Assembly: GCA_963772975.1 (NCBI GenBank)
Contig: CAVYZH010000010.1
Location: 806,001 to 870,000 of the forward strand
Origin: AC-32 sp963772975
GTDB taxonomy: Bacteria; Actinomycetota; Thermoleophilia; Gaiellales; Gaiellaceae
DNA: 64,000 bases
Reading direction: 5' to 3'
The position numbers and the translations under genes were made by a program. Under the pieces are notes generated by a model, which saw only the letters and a list, made by a program, of their open reading frames with translations, was not told the DNA's origin and ran no database searches. This document shows, piece after piece, positions 33,264 to 43,935 of the stretch; position 1 is the first letter of the stretch, and each line of letters begins with the position of its first letter.

Positions 33264-34352
33264 ATGGCCGAGCCAGCAACCGACCTCACGCTCGACAGTG
33301 CCTCGCTCCTGGCCGCGGAAGAGCACGAGATTGCGATCGTCGGGCGCAGTCCGTGGTACCTCGCCTGGCGCCGGCTGCGGCGCAACTGGGTCGCGCTCGC
33401 CTCGCTCGGCGTCTTCATCCTGATCGTCGTCGCCTGTGCGCTCGCGCCGGTCTACGCGAAGCATCTCGCCCACACCGGCCCGAACACCGTGCATGCGGGC
33501 GAGACGGTGCTTGTGAGCGGCAAGCCGAGGGAGGTCGTCGGCGGCGGCTCGCACTACGACCCGAAGACGAACACCTTCATCGTGGCGGCGCCGGTGTACC
33601 TCGGCCCGACCTGGTGGCACGCGCACGGCCGCTTCGTGCTCGGCACCGACAACCTCGGCCGTGACGTCGCCGTGCGGTTGCTCTACGGCGGCCGGAACTC
33701 GCTCAAGGTTGGGATCGGCTCCGCGCTGATCTGCACGCTCGTCGCTGTCCTCCTCGCGCTGATCGCCGGCTACAACGGCGGCTGGATCGACTGGGTGGTG
33801 ACGCGATTCTTCGACCTGATCTGGGCCTTCCCGGTCTTCCTGCTGGCCATCGCTCTCTCGACCGCGCTGGCGATCAACGGCTTCCACCACTTTGGTATCT
33901 CGATCGAGCCCGGCAGCCTCTGGATCCCGACCCTCGTGATCTCGTACGTCCTGATCCCCTACATCGGCCGCCCGCTGCGCGGCCAGATTCTGTCGCTGCG
34001 CGAGAAAGAGTTCATCGAATCGGCGATCGGCGCGGGCGCCGGGCCGCTGCGCGTGATGTTCTCGGACGTGCTCCCGAACATCGCCTCCACCGTACTGGTC
34101 TTCTTCACGCTGATCATCGCGACCAACATCCTCACCGAGGCCGGCCTCTCGTTCCTCGGCGCGGGAGTGCGGCTTCCCGACCCGTCATGGGGCAACATGA
34201 TCGCGAGTGGCCAAGACCAGATCCAGACAGCTCCATGGCTCGCGCTCATCCCCGGAATCGCGATCGTGCTGACGGTGCTCTCGCTGAACCTCTTCGGTGA
34301 CGGCCTGCGCGACGCTCTCGACCCGCGCGCGAAGGTGAGGATCGAGCGCTGA
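33264..34352 (+). CDS. dppC: Peptide ABC transporter permease, DppC type, second copy
   Basis: The 362-residue protein begins with a 30-residue hydrophilic tail and the C-type start R-S-P-W-Y-L-A-W-R-R-L-R-R-N. It has a soluble insert between helices 1 and 2 (residues about 73-125), an EAA loop F-I-E-S-A-I-G-A-G-A-G and a C-terminus D-A-L-D-P-R. A ribosome site GGAGGGG is just upstream of the ATG. Its stop overlaps the next start in TGATG. The family assignment is clear; substrate range is unknown. Confidence 0.9.
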   Translation: MAEPATDLTLDSASLLAAEEHEIAIVGRSPWYLAWRRLRRNWVALASLGVFILIVVACALAPVYAKHLAHTGPNTVHAGETVLVSGKPREVVGGGSHYDPKTNTFIVAAPVYLGPTWWHAHGRFVLGTDNLGRDVAVRLLYGGRNSLKVGIGSALICTLVAVLLALIAGYNGGWIDWVVTRFFDLIWAFPVFLLAIALSTALAINGFHHFGISIEPGSLWIPTLVISYVLIPYIGRPLRGQILSLREKEFIESAIGAGAGPLRVMFSDVLPNIASTVLVFFTLIIATNILTEAGLSFLGAGVRLPDPSWGNMIASGQDQIQTAPWLALIPGIAIVLTVLSLNLFGDGLRDALDPRAKVRIER

Positions 34353-35329
34353 TGCTGGCGTTCGTGGTCCGCCGTCTGATCGGCATGGTCGCGGTGCTGT
34401 TCGCGGTCAGCCTGCTCGTCTTCATCGTCTTCATCCTGATCCCGGGCGGCGACCCCGCCGAGCGGATGGCCGGCAAGAACCCGACCCCGGAGAACATCCA
34501 GAACATCCGCGAGAAGTGGGGCTTCGACAAGCCCTTCTACGTGCAGTACGTGCGGATGATGGAGAAGGCCGGCACGGGCCTCCTGCCGGGCACGCACGGC
34601 GAGTACGACATCCTGCGCTCGTTCGACACGCGGCAGGACGTGGTCGCCGAGATCAAGAAGGGCATCCCCGCGACCTTCTCGCTCTGCATCGGCGCCGGGA
34701 TCATCTGGCTCGTCTTCGGGATCCTGGTGGGGGTGATCTCGGCGGTCAAAGCCGGCAGGTGGTCGGATCGCGCGATCACGATCTTCGCCCTGATCGGCAT
34801 CTCGATGCCGGTGTTCTGGCTCGGGATCGTGCTGCGCTACTTCTTCGCGGAGACGCGAACGTGGTTTCCGGACGGCGGCTACGTGCCGCTGAGCCAGGAC
34901 CCTGTGCAGTGGATGTACCACCTGATCCTGCCCTGGTTCTGTCTGGCTGTGTTGTTCATCGGCTTCTACGGACGGGTATTGCGCTCGAACATGCTCGACA
35001 CGATGAACGAGGACTACGTGCGCACCGCGAGGTCCAAGGGCCTGCCGCCGGGGCGCGTGCTCGGCCGCCACGTGCTGCGCAACTCGCTGATCCCGATCGT
35101 CAGCCTCTTCGGCCTCGACTTCGCGGCCGTGCTCGGCGGAGGCGCGATCCTGACCGAGACCGTCTTCGACCTGAAGGGCGTCGGCTGGTACGCAGCCCAG
35201 TCGGTCGGTGGCCTCGACCTGCCGCCGATCATGGGCGTCACGCTCTACGGCGCCTTCTTCATCGTCGTCTTCAGCGCCGCCGTCGACTTCGCCTACGCCT
35301 ACCTCGATCCCAGGATCCGGCCGACGTAA
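34352..35329 (+). CDS. dppB: Peptide ABC transporter permease, DppB type, second copy
   Basis: The 325-residue protein starts M-L-A-F-V-V-R-R-L-I-G-M-V-A-V-L-F and contains the EAA loop Y-V-R-T-A-R-S-K-G-L and the C-terminal Y-A-Y-L-D-P-R-I-R. It pairs with the preceding permease. One-base overlaps on both sides (TGATG and TAATG) show tight translational coupling with the permease before it and the ATPase after it. Confidence 0.9.
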   Translation: MLAFVVRRLIGMVAVLFAVSLLVFIVFILIPGGDPAERMAGKNPTPENIQNIREKWGFDKPFYVQYVRMMEKAGTGLLPGTHGEYDILRSFDTRQDVVAEIKKGIPATFSLCIGAGIIWLVFGILVGVISAVKAGRWSDRAITIFALIGISMPVFWLGIVLRYFFAETRTWFPDGGYVPLSQDPVQWMYHLILPWFCLAVLFIGFYGRVLRSNMLDTMNEDYVRTARSKGLPPGRVLGRHVLRNSLIPIVSLFGLDFAAVLGGGAILTETVFDLKGVGWYAAQSVGGLDLPPIMGVTLYGAFFIVVFSAAVDFAYAYLDPRIRPT

Positions 35330-36353
35330 TGCCAGAACGTCTGCTCGAGGTGAAGGGCCTCACGGTCCGGTTCGCAACCGAGGACGGCACAGTTCACGCG
35401 GTGGACGGCGTCGACTTCGAGCTCAACCGCGGCGAGGTGCTCGGGATCGTCGGCGAGTCGGGCTCCGGCAAGAGCGTCACGGCGATGACGCTCCTCGGGC
35501 TGACGCGCGACAAGAACACCCGCTTCGAGGGCGAGGTCGACTACAAGGGCGAGAACCTGCTCGAGCTGCCCGAGTCCCGGCTGCGCCACGTGCGCGGCAA
35601 CCAGATCGCCATGATCTTCCAGGACCCGATGACGTCGATGAACCCGGTCTACACGGTCGGCGACCAGATCATCGAGGCGATCACGACGCACGAGCCGATC
35701 GGCAACAAGGACGCGAAGCGTCGCGCGATCGAGCTGCTGCGCCAGGTCGGGATCCCGAACGCGCAGTCGCGCGTCGACGACTACCCGCACCAGTTCTCGG
35801 GCGGCATGCGCCAGCGCGCGATGATCGCGATGGCGCTCTCGTGCAACCCGGACATCCTGATCGCCGACGAGCCGACGACGGCGCTCGACGTGACGATCCA
35901 GGCGCAGATCCTCGAGCTGCTCGACCGGCTGCGCGCCGACTTCGACTCGTCCGTGATCCTGATCACGCACGACCTGGGCGTCGTCGCCGAGGTCGCCGAC
36001 GACATCCTCGTCATGTACGCCGGCCGGATCGTCGAGCGCGGCTCGAAGCGGAACGTCTTCTACGACCCGCAGCACCCGTACACCTGGGGCCTACTCGGCT
36101 CGATCCCGCGGCTCGACCGGCCGAAGCCGAAGAAGCTGCACTCGATCGAGGGCACGCCGCCCTCGCTGATCAACCTGCCGCAGGGCTGCAAGTTCCGGCC
36201 GCGCTGCCCGCACGCGTTCGACAAGTGCTTCGAGGAGCCTGAGCTCAGGAACCGCGTCGAAGACCGCGGCCACCTCGACCGCTGCTGGCTCACCGTCGAC
36301 CAGAAGCGCGGGGTGCGCGACTCGACGATCGCCGGCGAGGAGCGCGTGGTCGC

Positions 36354-36357
<4 letters not shown>
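35329..36357 (+). CDS. dppD: Peptide ABC transporter ATPase, DppD type
   Basis: The 342-residue ATPase has Walker A G-E-S-G-S-G-K-S, Q-loop F-Q-D-P-M-T-S-M-N-P, signature F-S-G-G-M-R-Q-R, Walker B I-L-I-A-D-E-P and the H-loop I-T-H-D-L-G. The C-terminal oligo_HPY region has spaced cysteines (G-C-K-F-R-P-R-C-P, then K-C-F-E and R-C-W-L), the set known to bind an iron-sulfur cluster in related importers. It powers import together with the next gene. The start overlaps the permease stop (TAATG) and its stop overlaps the next GTG (GTGA). Confidence 0.93.
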
Positions 36358-37472
<1,115 letters not shown>

Positions 37473-37534
37473 TCCCTGAAAAGGGGTAAGACGTCGCGCT
37501 AAAGAGGGATAGGCCCCAGGCCGATAGGCCCCTC

Positions 37535-37870
37535 GTGGACGCTGCTGAGCGCAAGGAGATCCTGTCTCGCTACGTCGACCACAGCCGTCGCTTCGACGCT
37601 GTGGCGAAACGGCGCGGCAGCAACTCGGCCGGCGGTGAGGTCATCCCGTTCGCCGGACCGCTCCAGGAGCTCGAGCAGGAGCCGACAGCGCGTGAGATCG
37701 AAGTGCTCCAACTGATCTCCGACGGCCTCGTCAACCGCGAGATCGGCGTCCGCCTCTTCCTCTCGGAGGAGACGGTCAAGTCGCACGTGCGCCACCTGCT
37801 GGCCAAGCTGCAAGCCCGCTCGCGGGCCCACGCAGTGGCGGTGGGCTTCAGGCGCAGCCTGATCGGCTAG
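37535..37870 (+). CDS. Small LuxR-type HTH regulator without receiver
   Basis: The 111-residue protein has a charged N-terminal helix and a LuxR/GerE HTH (residues about 47-105: P-T-A-R-E-I-E-V-L-Q-L-I-S-D-G-L-V-N-R-E and the recognition helix S-E-E-T-V-K-S-H-V). There is no receiver or ligand domain, so control of activity is unclear; it may be constitutive or partner-bound. GTG 37535 is assigned. It lies between the transporter operon and the lower-GC regulatory block. Confidence 0.75.
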   Translation: MDAAERKEILSRYVDHSRRFDAVAKRRGSNSAGGEVIPFAGPLQELEQEPTAREIEVLQLISDGLVNREIGVRLFLSEETVKSHVRHLLAKLQARSRAHAVAVGFRRSLIG

Positions 37871-37911
37871 CAGTTACAACGCACAAACGTAAGCCGGACG
37901 TCTTCGACGCC

Positions 37912-37972
37912 GATTTCCACACCCCTGTGGAAATCCCTCAACAGGGTGATGTGGACAGCCTGGGGAAAACGG
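37912..37972. other. Stem-loop with DnaA-box-like 9-mers
   Basis: TTTCCACA (37914-37921) pairs perfectly with TGTGGAAA (37926-37933) around CCCC. Nearby, TGTGGACAG at about 37950-37958 is the complement of CTGTCCACA, one base off the actinobacterial DnaA box TTGTCCACA, followed by CTGGGGAAAA. The cluster could bind DnaA or be a chance palindrome. It precedes the HD-GYP gene; no dnaA or dnaN genes are near. Confidence 0.3.
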
Positions 37973-39565
37973 AAGCTACGACCCGCTGTGGGTCGAGTCA
38001 ACCGCTACCAGATCCTGAGCCCACCCGCGATTGCAGTTCGCGAGTCGAGCGTTCCGAGCGCAACCCGAAGTCGGGATCGCATTTCTTCTCCTTCAGGGGG
38101 ACTAACGGCAATTCGGGAACCTATCACCCTAAAGGGTGACTTACAAGTAAATTCGCAGGGTCTTCGGAACGATATTAAGACTCAGTTCCAGGGGCTCTTC
38201 GGCCTACAGTCCGAGCCGACTCGACGCGATTGGGCTCTTGTTGGATATACCGCCTGGCTAGTTGCTCTGCTCCTCGGACTCGTGACGGCCGTACTACTAA
38301 GCGGCTCAGAACCTGATGCAACTCTCGGCTGGCCGTTGGGGGCTCTTGCGGTTTCTGCGTTCATCGCCGAAATGCAGAGCGTCCGCCTCACCTCGCGGGC
38401 GAGCGTCTCTGTTTCGTCTCTCCCGATCATCCTCGCGGCGGTGATCTACGGGCCATTGGCCGCGATCGTCGTGAGCGTTGCGAGCCTTCTCTGCGACTTC
38501 CGTCCTCCGTATGCGCGGTGGCTTACATGGACCTCGTCGCGCTCGATCGCGGCTGGCTGCGCAGGCGCGGTCGCGTTTGAGATTGATGGGACGGGGACGC
38601 ATGGGTTCGGCCCCGTAGTCGCCGCAGTTGCGTGCGCCACGGTCGTCGAACAGCTAGGTGATCTGGCTCTCGGATCGGTAGCGGCCCGGCTGCGTGGGAT
38701 GACCGTCGGGGAAATCGCGAAGGTTTCGAGCGCGGCCTTTGTCGCGCTCCCACTGTATATCCCAATGACGGCACTGCTCGTCTATGCCTGTCGGGAGGTC
38801 TCCACTTGGAGCGTTGTTCTCTTCTTGTTCCCGGCCTTTGCAGCCCAGAAGTTCTTCCTTCTCTATCGAGAGCAGCGGGCTACTTCCGAGGAGTTGACCG
38901 CAGCTATTGAGCGGCAGGAGCGAGCCAACTTGTCATTCGCGACTGCTCTCGTCGCGACGCTAGACGCTCGAGACCGGTACACAGCTGGTCATTCGGCCGC
39001 GGTGGCGATTTACGCTCGAGACATTGCGGAAAGACTCGGACTTAGCGAGTCAGATCAACGGCTCGCGCACCTTGCGGGGCTAGTGCATGACATCGGCAAG
39101 GTCGGACTCCCTGCCGGCCTACTGGAAAAACCAGGCCCTCTGACGGCTGATGAACGTCTGCAAATGGAAGAGCACCCGGTGATCGGCGAGCGGATCCTCG
39201 CTCAAGTCGAAGGCTATTGCCAAGTTGCTGAAATTGTTCGTCATCACCACGAGCGTGTGGACGGTGCCGGCTATCCGGACCGGCTCAGGGGTGACTCGAT
39301 TCCGCTCCTCGCGCGCATACTTGCCGTCGCGGACGCCTACAACGCAATGACGTCACGGCGACCGTATCGAGAGGCAATGCCCCCATCAGTGGCGCGGATG
39401 CGTTTGGCGCAAGGCGTGGAAACGCAGTTCGACACCGCGATCGTTGCAGCATTCGAAGCGATCCTCGTTGGCGCGGACGACACGTACCTTGTCGGCCTTC
39501 GGGCAGAATTCGAATTCTCGGTTCAACAACGGCCGCGCCTCGTTGCTGTGGCGGCGTCAGCCTAA
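37949..39565 (+). CDS. Membrane HD-GYP domain protein (probable c-di-GMP phosphodiesterase)
   Basis: The C-terminal half carries a full HD-GYP domain: A-G-L-V-H-D-I-G-K-V-G-L-P, then H-P-V-I-G-E-R-I-L, R-H-H-H-E-R-V-D-G-A-G-Y-P and A-D-A-Y-N-A-M. Such domains hydrolyse cyclic di-GMP with bound iron or manganese. The N-terminal half has about seven hydrophobic helices (a MASE-like sensor). The first hydrophobic helix begins about 80 residues after ATG 37949, and no better start codon exists between, so the N-terminus is uncertain. Base composition and codon use are visibly less GC-rich than the transporter genes upstream. Confidence 0.82.
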   Translation: MWTAWGKRKLRPAVGRVNRYQILSPPAIAVRESSVPSATRSRDRISSPSGGLTAIREPITLKGDLQVNSQGLRNDIKTQFQGLFGLQSEPTRRDWALVGYTAWLVALLLGLVTAVLLSGSEPDATLGWPLGALAVSAFIAEMQSVRLTSRASVSVSSLPIILAAVIYGPLAAIVVSVASLLCDFRPPYARWLTWTSSRSIAAGCAGAVAFEIDGTGTHGFGPVVAAVACATVVEQLGDLALGSVAARLRGMTVGEIAKVSSAAFVALPLYIPMTALLVYACREVSTWSVVLFLFPAFAAQKFFLLYREQRATSEELTAAIERQERANLSFATALVATLDARDRYTAGHSAAVAIYARDIAERLGLSESDQRLAHLAGLVHDIGKVGLPAGLLEKPGPLTADERLQMEEHPVIGERILAQVEGYCQVAEIVRHHHERVDGAGYPDRLRGDSIPLLARILAVADAYNAMTSRRPYREAMPPSVARMRLAQGVETQFDTAIVAAFEAILVGADDTYLVGLRAEFEFSVQQRPRLVAVAASA

Positions 39566-39704
39566 CGCTTCAGTTCGCGTCCAGTTCCAAGTTTGCGAGT
39601 CTGGTGCGCACGTCAACTGGGGCTGTTCTCAAAGAGGCGCCACTAGCGAGACGGCTCTGTCGGACCTGCTCTGAGTTTGTTTCCGAAGAGCGAGCGGGCA
39701 GCGG

Positions 39705-42227
39705 TCAAAGTTCCTCATCGAGATCAGATCGGCCGCTCGCTTGGTCTGCATGCGCAAGCGCCGTATTCAAGACAGCGGCCTCTGTCCGGGATCTGACCCC
39801 AAACTTCCTGAGGATGTGCCGAACGTGAACCTTGGCCGTGACCTCCGCAATGACGAGCGTGGAGGCGATTTCTCTATTTGTTTGCCCGCGTGTTAGGAGT
39901 TGAAGAACTTCGAGCTCGCGCGGTGTTAGCGAGTCCAAGAGATTTCCTTGCTTCGTCCCCTGGCTCGACCTGACTTTCATGAACGCGATCAAGCTCGGAT
40001 CATCAAGCTCTTTGACCGCCGTCGACAGTTCAGGCGAACCGCGCTGCGCGATAATGAGCGGATCGAGAATCCCCGATCGTCTCAGCTTATGAAGCTGTTC
40101 TCCCACAGACGCAAGGTCCTGTCGGCGGGCCGCGATCACCGCCCGGGCGGCGACTGAGAGGCCGCTTGCATCCGGATGCATTGAAACCTCCGCGAGAGTG
40201 TCTAATTGGTACTCGGCCTCAGCGATTCGCCCAGCGCAGGCCAGAGCCAGTGCTCTTGTGGCGACGTACTCGGCTCGCATAGCCTCGATGACGCCCAAGG
40301 GCGCATCGTCGGTGGCAGAAATCGCAGCGTCAGTGTCGCGCAACGAAAGGGCGAGTCTGGACCGGACGGCGCGCGCGTCCACCAGGTTATGGCGATCGTG
40401 GATGTTTGTCGCGAGTCGTTCGGCCTCTCTGAGGGCATCATCGGCACCTGTGTGGTCCCGAAGACCGAGGAGGGCAGTAGCCTTGGAGATGACCCCATGC
40501 GGAAGCGCGAAACGAAGTTTGGCGCTCTCAGCCAGATCGATCGAGCGATTTGCTAGGGATAACCCTTCGTCATAACGACCCAACAGGGTGAAGCATCTGC
40601 TAAGCGCGTTGAGGTAGCTCGAAGCAATCACCGGATCGCTGTCTGCGGCCAGACTGGAGGCGGCTAGGGCCTCATTAACCGCCTCGTCGAGTCCACCGAT
40701 GAGCAAACCGGTGCAAAGCCTTGCGTTCGCGGCACGGAGAATATCGTCAGCGGACTGTGGCTCGTAGCTCAGGAAAGCGTCGAGTGCCTGCCTGAGCTCG
40801 GTTCGGTCGCTAAAGGAAATGGCGCACAACAATGAGCCCCAGCGCGCCTCCTGCGTCTCGGTTGAGTTCGTTGCAAGCGACTCCGCTTCGCGGAAGTGAG
40901 CAAGCGCCGCCGACGCCCGATTATCCAAGTGCGCTGCTCGTCCGGCCAGACAGAAGGCCCGGAAACGCAGGCTCGGATCCCCCTCTTTCGCCGCTTGAAG
41001 AGCGATGCTTTCGGCGCGCGCGGCGTCTCCCTCACGCCCCGCAAGTTCTGCTTCGAGGACACCGATGAGTGGCATTCTCGCGCGCGCCTCTTGAGCGGCC
41101 TCGAGCCACTCAGAAAGTGTGATCGCGCGCCCAGTGCGCAGTAATTCCTCGTGGCCCGCCTCGATGAGCTCGAGAAGAGCGTCCGCATTTGGGGCGTTTC
41201 CCATGACATAGAACGCGTCGTCCCACGCTCGTTGCTCGATGAATAAGTCAATGAGTGTCCGCGCGCTGCTCAAAGTGTCCTCCGAAGACAGGTCTAGCTT
41301 GTTGAGGAGAAAGCGTTGGAGCAAAGGGTGAAACGACGGCTCCTCGAGGGAGTCCGCGAAGTAACCAGCTTCTGACGACTCAGCGAGTACGTTCGTGGCG
41401 GTGCTTCCACATACCGCTCTCGCAACGTCGATTGAAATTCGTGGAGAAAGTGCCAGCTTCGGAAGTGTTTCCCGCGCAGCTGGTGAGCTCTTTGAGAAGA
41501 GCTCGTCGGCAAGATACTCATAGAGCATTTCAGGGACGAGGTCCCTCACGTGGCCGATCGTCCCTGACGCAGCGAGCCCAAGCACCGCGGGCCAGCCGGC
41601 GGCATTTGCAACTAGCGAGTCGGCTGTACTTCGATCCACATGAGACAACAGGCGGCGAGCCTCTTCGTCGTCCATCCGAAGCAACTGGCGGTCGACGACC
41701 GCAAAATCACCGTATACGCGTCTGCGCGCCGTCGCCCACTCGGGTCTTGTGCGACTTGTGATCAGAAGGTTGAGCTCTGACCCCTCGACGAGCAAACGAA
41801 TGTATTGCTCGGAAGGTGGCGACGAATCGAGCCACTCGTACTCATCGATGACCAGCCAGGCGTCCCTCGGCCAATCAGCCAGGAGTTCGGTTTGGAGCGA
41901 TGCAAGGGCACTCAGTTCGTCGACGGCCCTGTTGGTGCGGCCAAGGAATTCAATGACCGATCTGTCTTCAACATCCACAAGGCGAGAGACAGCTTTGGCG
42001 ATTCGAGCGGCCAATTCGGCGACATCAGCGGAAGCTGGTGTCGCGTGCAACCAGGCATGCGGTCGTGTTCGGAGCCACTGCCGAGCGAGCGTCGTCTTAC
42101 CGTAACCCGCCGGCGCGACGAGCATGATCACTTTCGCGTTCGTGCCGTCGAGCAGGCGCGTCAGCCGGGGCCGCTCGATGATGTGACGGCTCGCTGCTGT
42201 GGTTGCCTGCTCTTGAAGCTCAGTCAT
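39705..42227 (-). CDS. MalT/LAL-type ATP-dependent LuxR regulator
   Basis: The 840-residue protein has an N-terminal STAND ATPase (Walker A V-A-P-A-G-Y-G-K-T-T near residue 37; Walker B W-L-V-I-D-E-Y-E-W-L-D), a long helical TPR-like middle (about 350-760) and a C-terminal LuxR HTH (T-P-R-E-L-E-V-L-Q-L-L-T-R-G-Q-T-N-R-E, then V-T-A-K-V-H-V-R-H). Proteins of this type oligomerise on ATP and an inducer to activate transcription. Composition is lower in GC than the flanking regions. It converges on the HD-GYP gene, leaving 139 bases with no recognisable element between them. Confidence 0.88.
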   Translation of the reverse strand: MTELQEQATTAASRHIIERPRLTRLLDGTNAKVIMLVAPAGYGKTTLARQWLRTRPHAWLHATPASADVAELAARIAKAVSRLVDVEDRSVIEFLGRTNRAVDELSALASLQTELLADWPRDAWLVIDEYEWLDSSPPSEQYIRLLVEGSELNLLITSRTRPEWATARRRVYGDFAVVDRQLLRMDDEEARRLLSHVDRSTADSLVANAAGWPAVLGLAASGTIGHVRDLVPEMLYEYLADELFSKSSPAARETLPKLALSPRISIDVARAVCGSTATNVLAESSEAGYFADSLEEPSFHPLLQRFLLNKLDLSSEDTLSSARTLIDLFIEQRAWDDAFYVMGNAPNADALLELIEAGHEELLRTGRAITLSEWLEAAQEARARMPLIGVLEAELAGREGDAARAESIALQAAKEGDPSLRFRAFCLAGRAAHLDNRASAALAHFREAESLATNSTETQEARWGSLLCAISFSDRTELRQALDAFLSYEPQSADDILRAANARLCTGLLIGGLDEAVNEALAASSLAADSDPVIASSYLNALSRCFTLLGRYDEGLSLANRSIDLAESAKLRFALPHGVISKATALLGLRDHTGADDALREAERLATNIHDRHNLVDARAVRSRLALSLRDTDAAISATDDAPLGVIEAMRAEYVATRALALACAGRIAEAEYQLDTLAEVSMHPDASGLSVAARAVIAARRQDLASVGEQLHKLRRSGILDPLIIAQRGSPELSTAVKELDDPSLIAFMKVRSSQGTKQGNLLDSLTPRELEVLQLLTRGQTNREIASTLVIAEVTAKVHVRHILRKFGVRSRTEAAVLNTALAHADQASGRSDLDEEL

Positions 42228-42308
42228 CCTGGCACGGGCGCCGCGCCGCCCCGCTTGCGGTAACCCTATTCCCCTACGGCGGCCCAGCCAAGATGTCCCG
42301 AAAGACGC

Positions 42309-42339
42309 CGCGCCTGCGACCCGAAAGGCCGCAGGCGCG
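42309..42339 (-). terminator. Stem-loop after the small LuxR gene
   Basis: CGCGCCTGCG (42309-42318) pairs perfectly with CGCAGGCGCG (42330-42339), with an 11-base loop. It is directly downstream of the minus-strand gene ending at 42347. Confidence 0.6.
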
Positions 42340-42346
42340 GGTGCCG

Positions 42347-42613
42347 TCAGTCCCTCGGAGGCGGTGGTCCTGCTCCGAGGCCTTGGGGGAGGGGATCGCG
42401 GCCGGTGAGCGTTCGGTACGCGCCCGGGATCTGCCTACGCCTCGCGCAACCGAGCTTTTGCCGGAGCACGTCCGAGTGGGCCTTCGCGGTTCTCGGCGAG
42501 ATGCCGAGCCTTCTTGCGACCTCGTCGTTCGAGTATCCGGCGGCGATCAACTCGATCACCTGAAGCTGCCGATCCGTGATTGCCGGCGGCCCCTCATGCA
42601 GGACTGTGACCAT
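42347..42613 (-). CDS. Small LuxR-type HTH protein
   Basis: The 88-residue protein contains one LuxR/GerE HTH (residues about 13-62: T-D-R-Q-L-Q-V-I-E-L-I-A-A-G-Y-S-N-D-E and I-S-P-R-T-A-K-A-H-S-D-V-L-R). The basic, proline-rich tail has no domain. There is no receiver, so the regulatory input is unknown. It is transcribed toward the MalT-like gene, which starts 119 bases further on, and may be a local regulator of that gene. Confidence 0.68.
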   Translation of the reverse strand: MVTVLHEGPPAITDRQLQVIELIAAGYSNDEVARRLGISPRTAKAHSDVLRQKLGCARRRQIPGAYRTLTGRDPLPQGLGAGPPPPRD

Positions 42614-42679
42614 GCGGCGACGCTACCAACGCATATCGCGCGTGCCTATTGGCCGGACGGCGTGTCTTGCGACCTACGC

Positions 42680-43696
42680 CTAAGGGCGTACGCCGGCGCC
42701 TTGAGCGTGGACGAAGCTCGCCTCGTGGCCGCGCGCGTTTGCTTCGGCGAGCTCCGACTCGTCGAGGGCGCCGATCCGCTGGAGCAGCTCGAGCTCGTCG
42801 CGCAGGTGCGTCCGCATCATCTCGGGCCCGTCGGTGGCGATCGTGAAGGGCACGCCGTGCTCGACGAAGGCGCGGAAGGTGTCGCGCACCGCCTCCTCGT
42901 CGGGAAGCGCGCGCGTGAGCAGGTTCGAGGTCGGGCAGATCTCGAGCACGATCTCCTGCTCGCGGATCGCGGCCATCAGCTCGGGGTTGCGTGCGGCGAG
43001 GATGCCGTGGCCGATCCGGTCGGGGCGCAGGTACTCGACCACCTCGCCGATCTCGGCGTCGCCGTGCTCCTCGCCCTCCTCGCCGACGTGGATGGTCACG
43101 CCGAGGCCGGCGTTGCGCGCCTCCTCGACGAGCGGCGCGAGCTCGCGGTACGGGTAGCGCTCGCCGCGCGGGCGCGGGCCGGCGATGTCGACGCCGACGA
43201 CCCCGCGCGGCGCGTAGCGGATCGCCTTCTCGACGATGATCGCGTTCTGCTTCTCGTCGAAGGTGCGGTCCATCATCAGGATCAGCCCGACGCGGACGAG
43301 CGGGTACTCGAGGCTCGCGCGGTCGAGCCCGCGGACCGCGGCCATGATGATGTGGTCGAGGTCGCGCTCGCCGCCGCGGTTCCGCTTCATCGGGTTGAAG
43401 CGCAGCTCGAGCGTCGTGATGTGCTGCGAGCGGTAGGCGCCGCCGATCGCCGCGTGCACCGAGCGCTCGACGGCGAGCGGGCTCGACTGGATCAGCTCCG
43501 TCCAGTGGTAGATCTGGTCGAGGGCGTCGAGCGAGTCGACGCGGCGCGGATCGGCGATCGTGACGAGCCGGTCGAACTCCCAGTAGTCCTTGACCGGGAG
43601 CGCGATGCCCTGCTCGTGGGCGAGGCTCCACATGATCTCGGAGGCGACCGACGCGCCGAGGTGGGTGTGGAGCTCGGCGAGGCCCTCCTCGAACAT
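42680..43696 (-). CDS. add: Adenosine deaminase family protein
   Basis: The 338-residue TIM-barrel protein has zinc ligands H10 and H12 in L-H-T-H-L-G, H in I-H-V-G-E-E, the active-site H-G-I-L and the late A-T-D-G-P-E (canonical T-D-D-P). The E-L-R-F-N-P segment is also typical. It deaminates adenosine to inosine or a related aminopurine in salvage; the G in place of the second D of T-D-D-P and the sequence differences leave room for another amidohydrolase substrate. A TAGACT -10 box lies 7 bases before the ATG (43704-43709), so the transcript is probably leaderless. Confidence 0.82.
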   Translation of the reverse strand: MFEEGLAELHTHLGASVASEIMWSLAHEQGIALPVKDYWEFDRLVTIADPRRVDSLDALDQIYHWTELIQSSPLAVERSVHAAIGGAYRSQHITTLELRFNPMKRNRGGERDLDHIIMAAVRGLDRASLEYPLVRVGLILMMDRTFDEKQNAIIVEKAIRYAPRGVVGVDIAGPRPRGERYPYRELAPLVEEARNAGLGVTIHVGEEGEEHGDAEIGEVVEYLRPDRIGHGILAARNPELMAAIREQEIVLEICPTSNLLTRALPDEEAVRDTFRAFVEHGVPFTIATDGPEMMRTHLRDELELLQRIGALDESELAEANARGHEASFVHAQGAGVRP

Positions 43697-43935
43697 GGCT
43701 CTGAGTCTAGTCGTGTGTGGGGTGGCCGAGGCAGAACGCTTCCTGCGCCGCTAGCCCCCGATTTTGGCTCTTTCGGCGGCTTGTCGTTCCCTTCCTGGCC
43801 TTGGCCGAAGTGCTGGTCTGCCCACGCGCCGACAAGCGGCTGTGCCGCAATCGCAACCGGCTTGGACGAGATTAGGTGGCGCTTCGATAGGCTCAGCGTG
43901 CCGTCCGGCCCCAGCCGAGAGGGAGGGACGATCGG

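Noticed and set aside
37912..37972. Chromosome or plasmid replication origin
   Set aside because: Only two or three DnaA-box-like 9-mers with mismatches are present; there is no AT-rich unwinding region and no dnaA, dnaN or rep gene.
37871..38140. Possible c-di-GMP riboswitch before the HD-GYP gene
   Set aside because: The interval has a perfect 8-bp stem-loop, but the conserved GEMM core sequences were not found.
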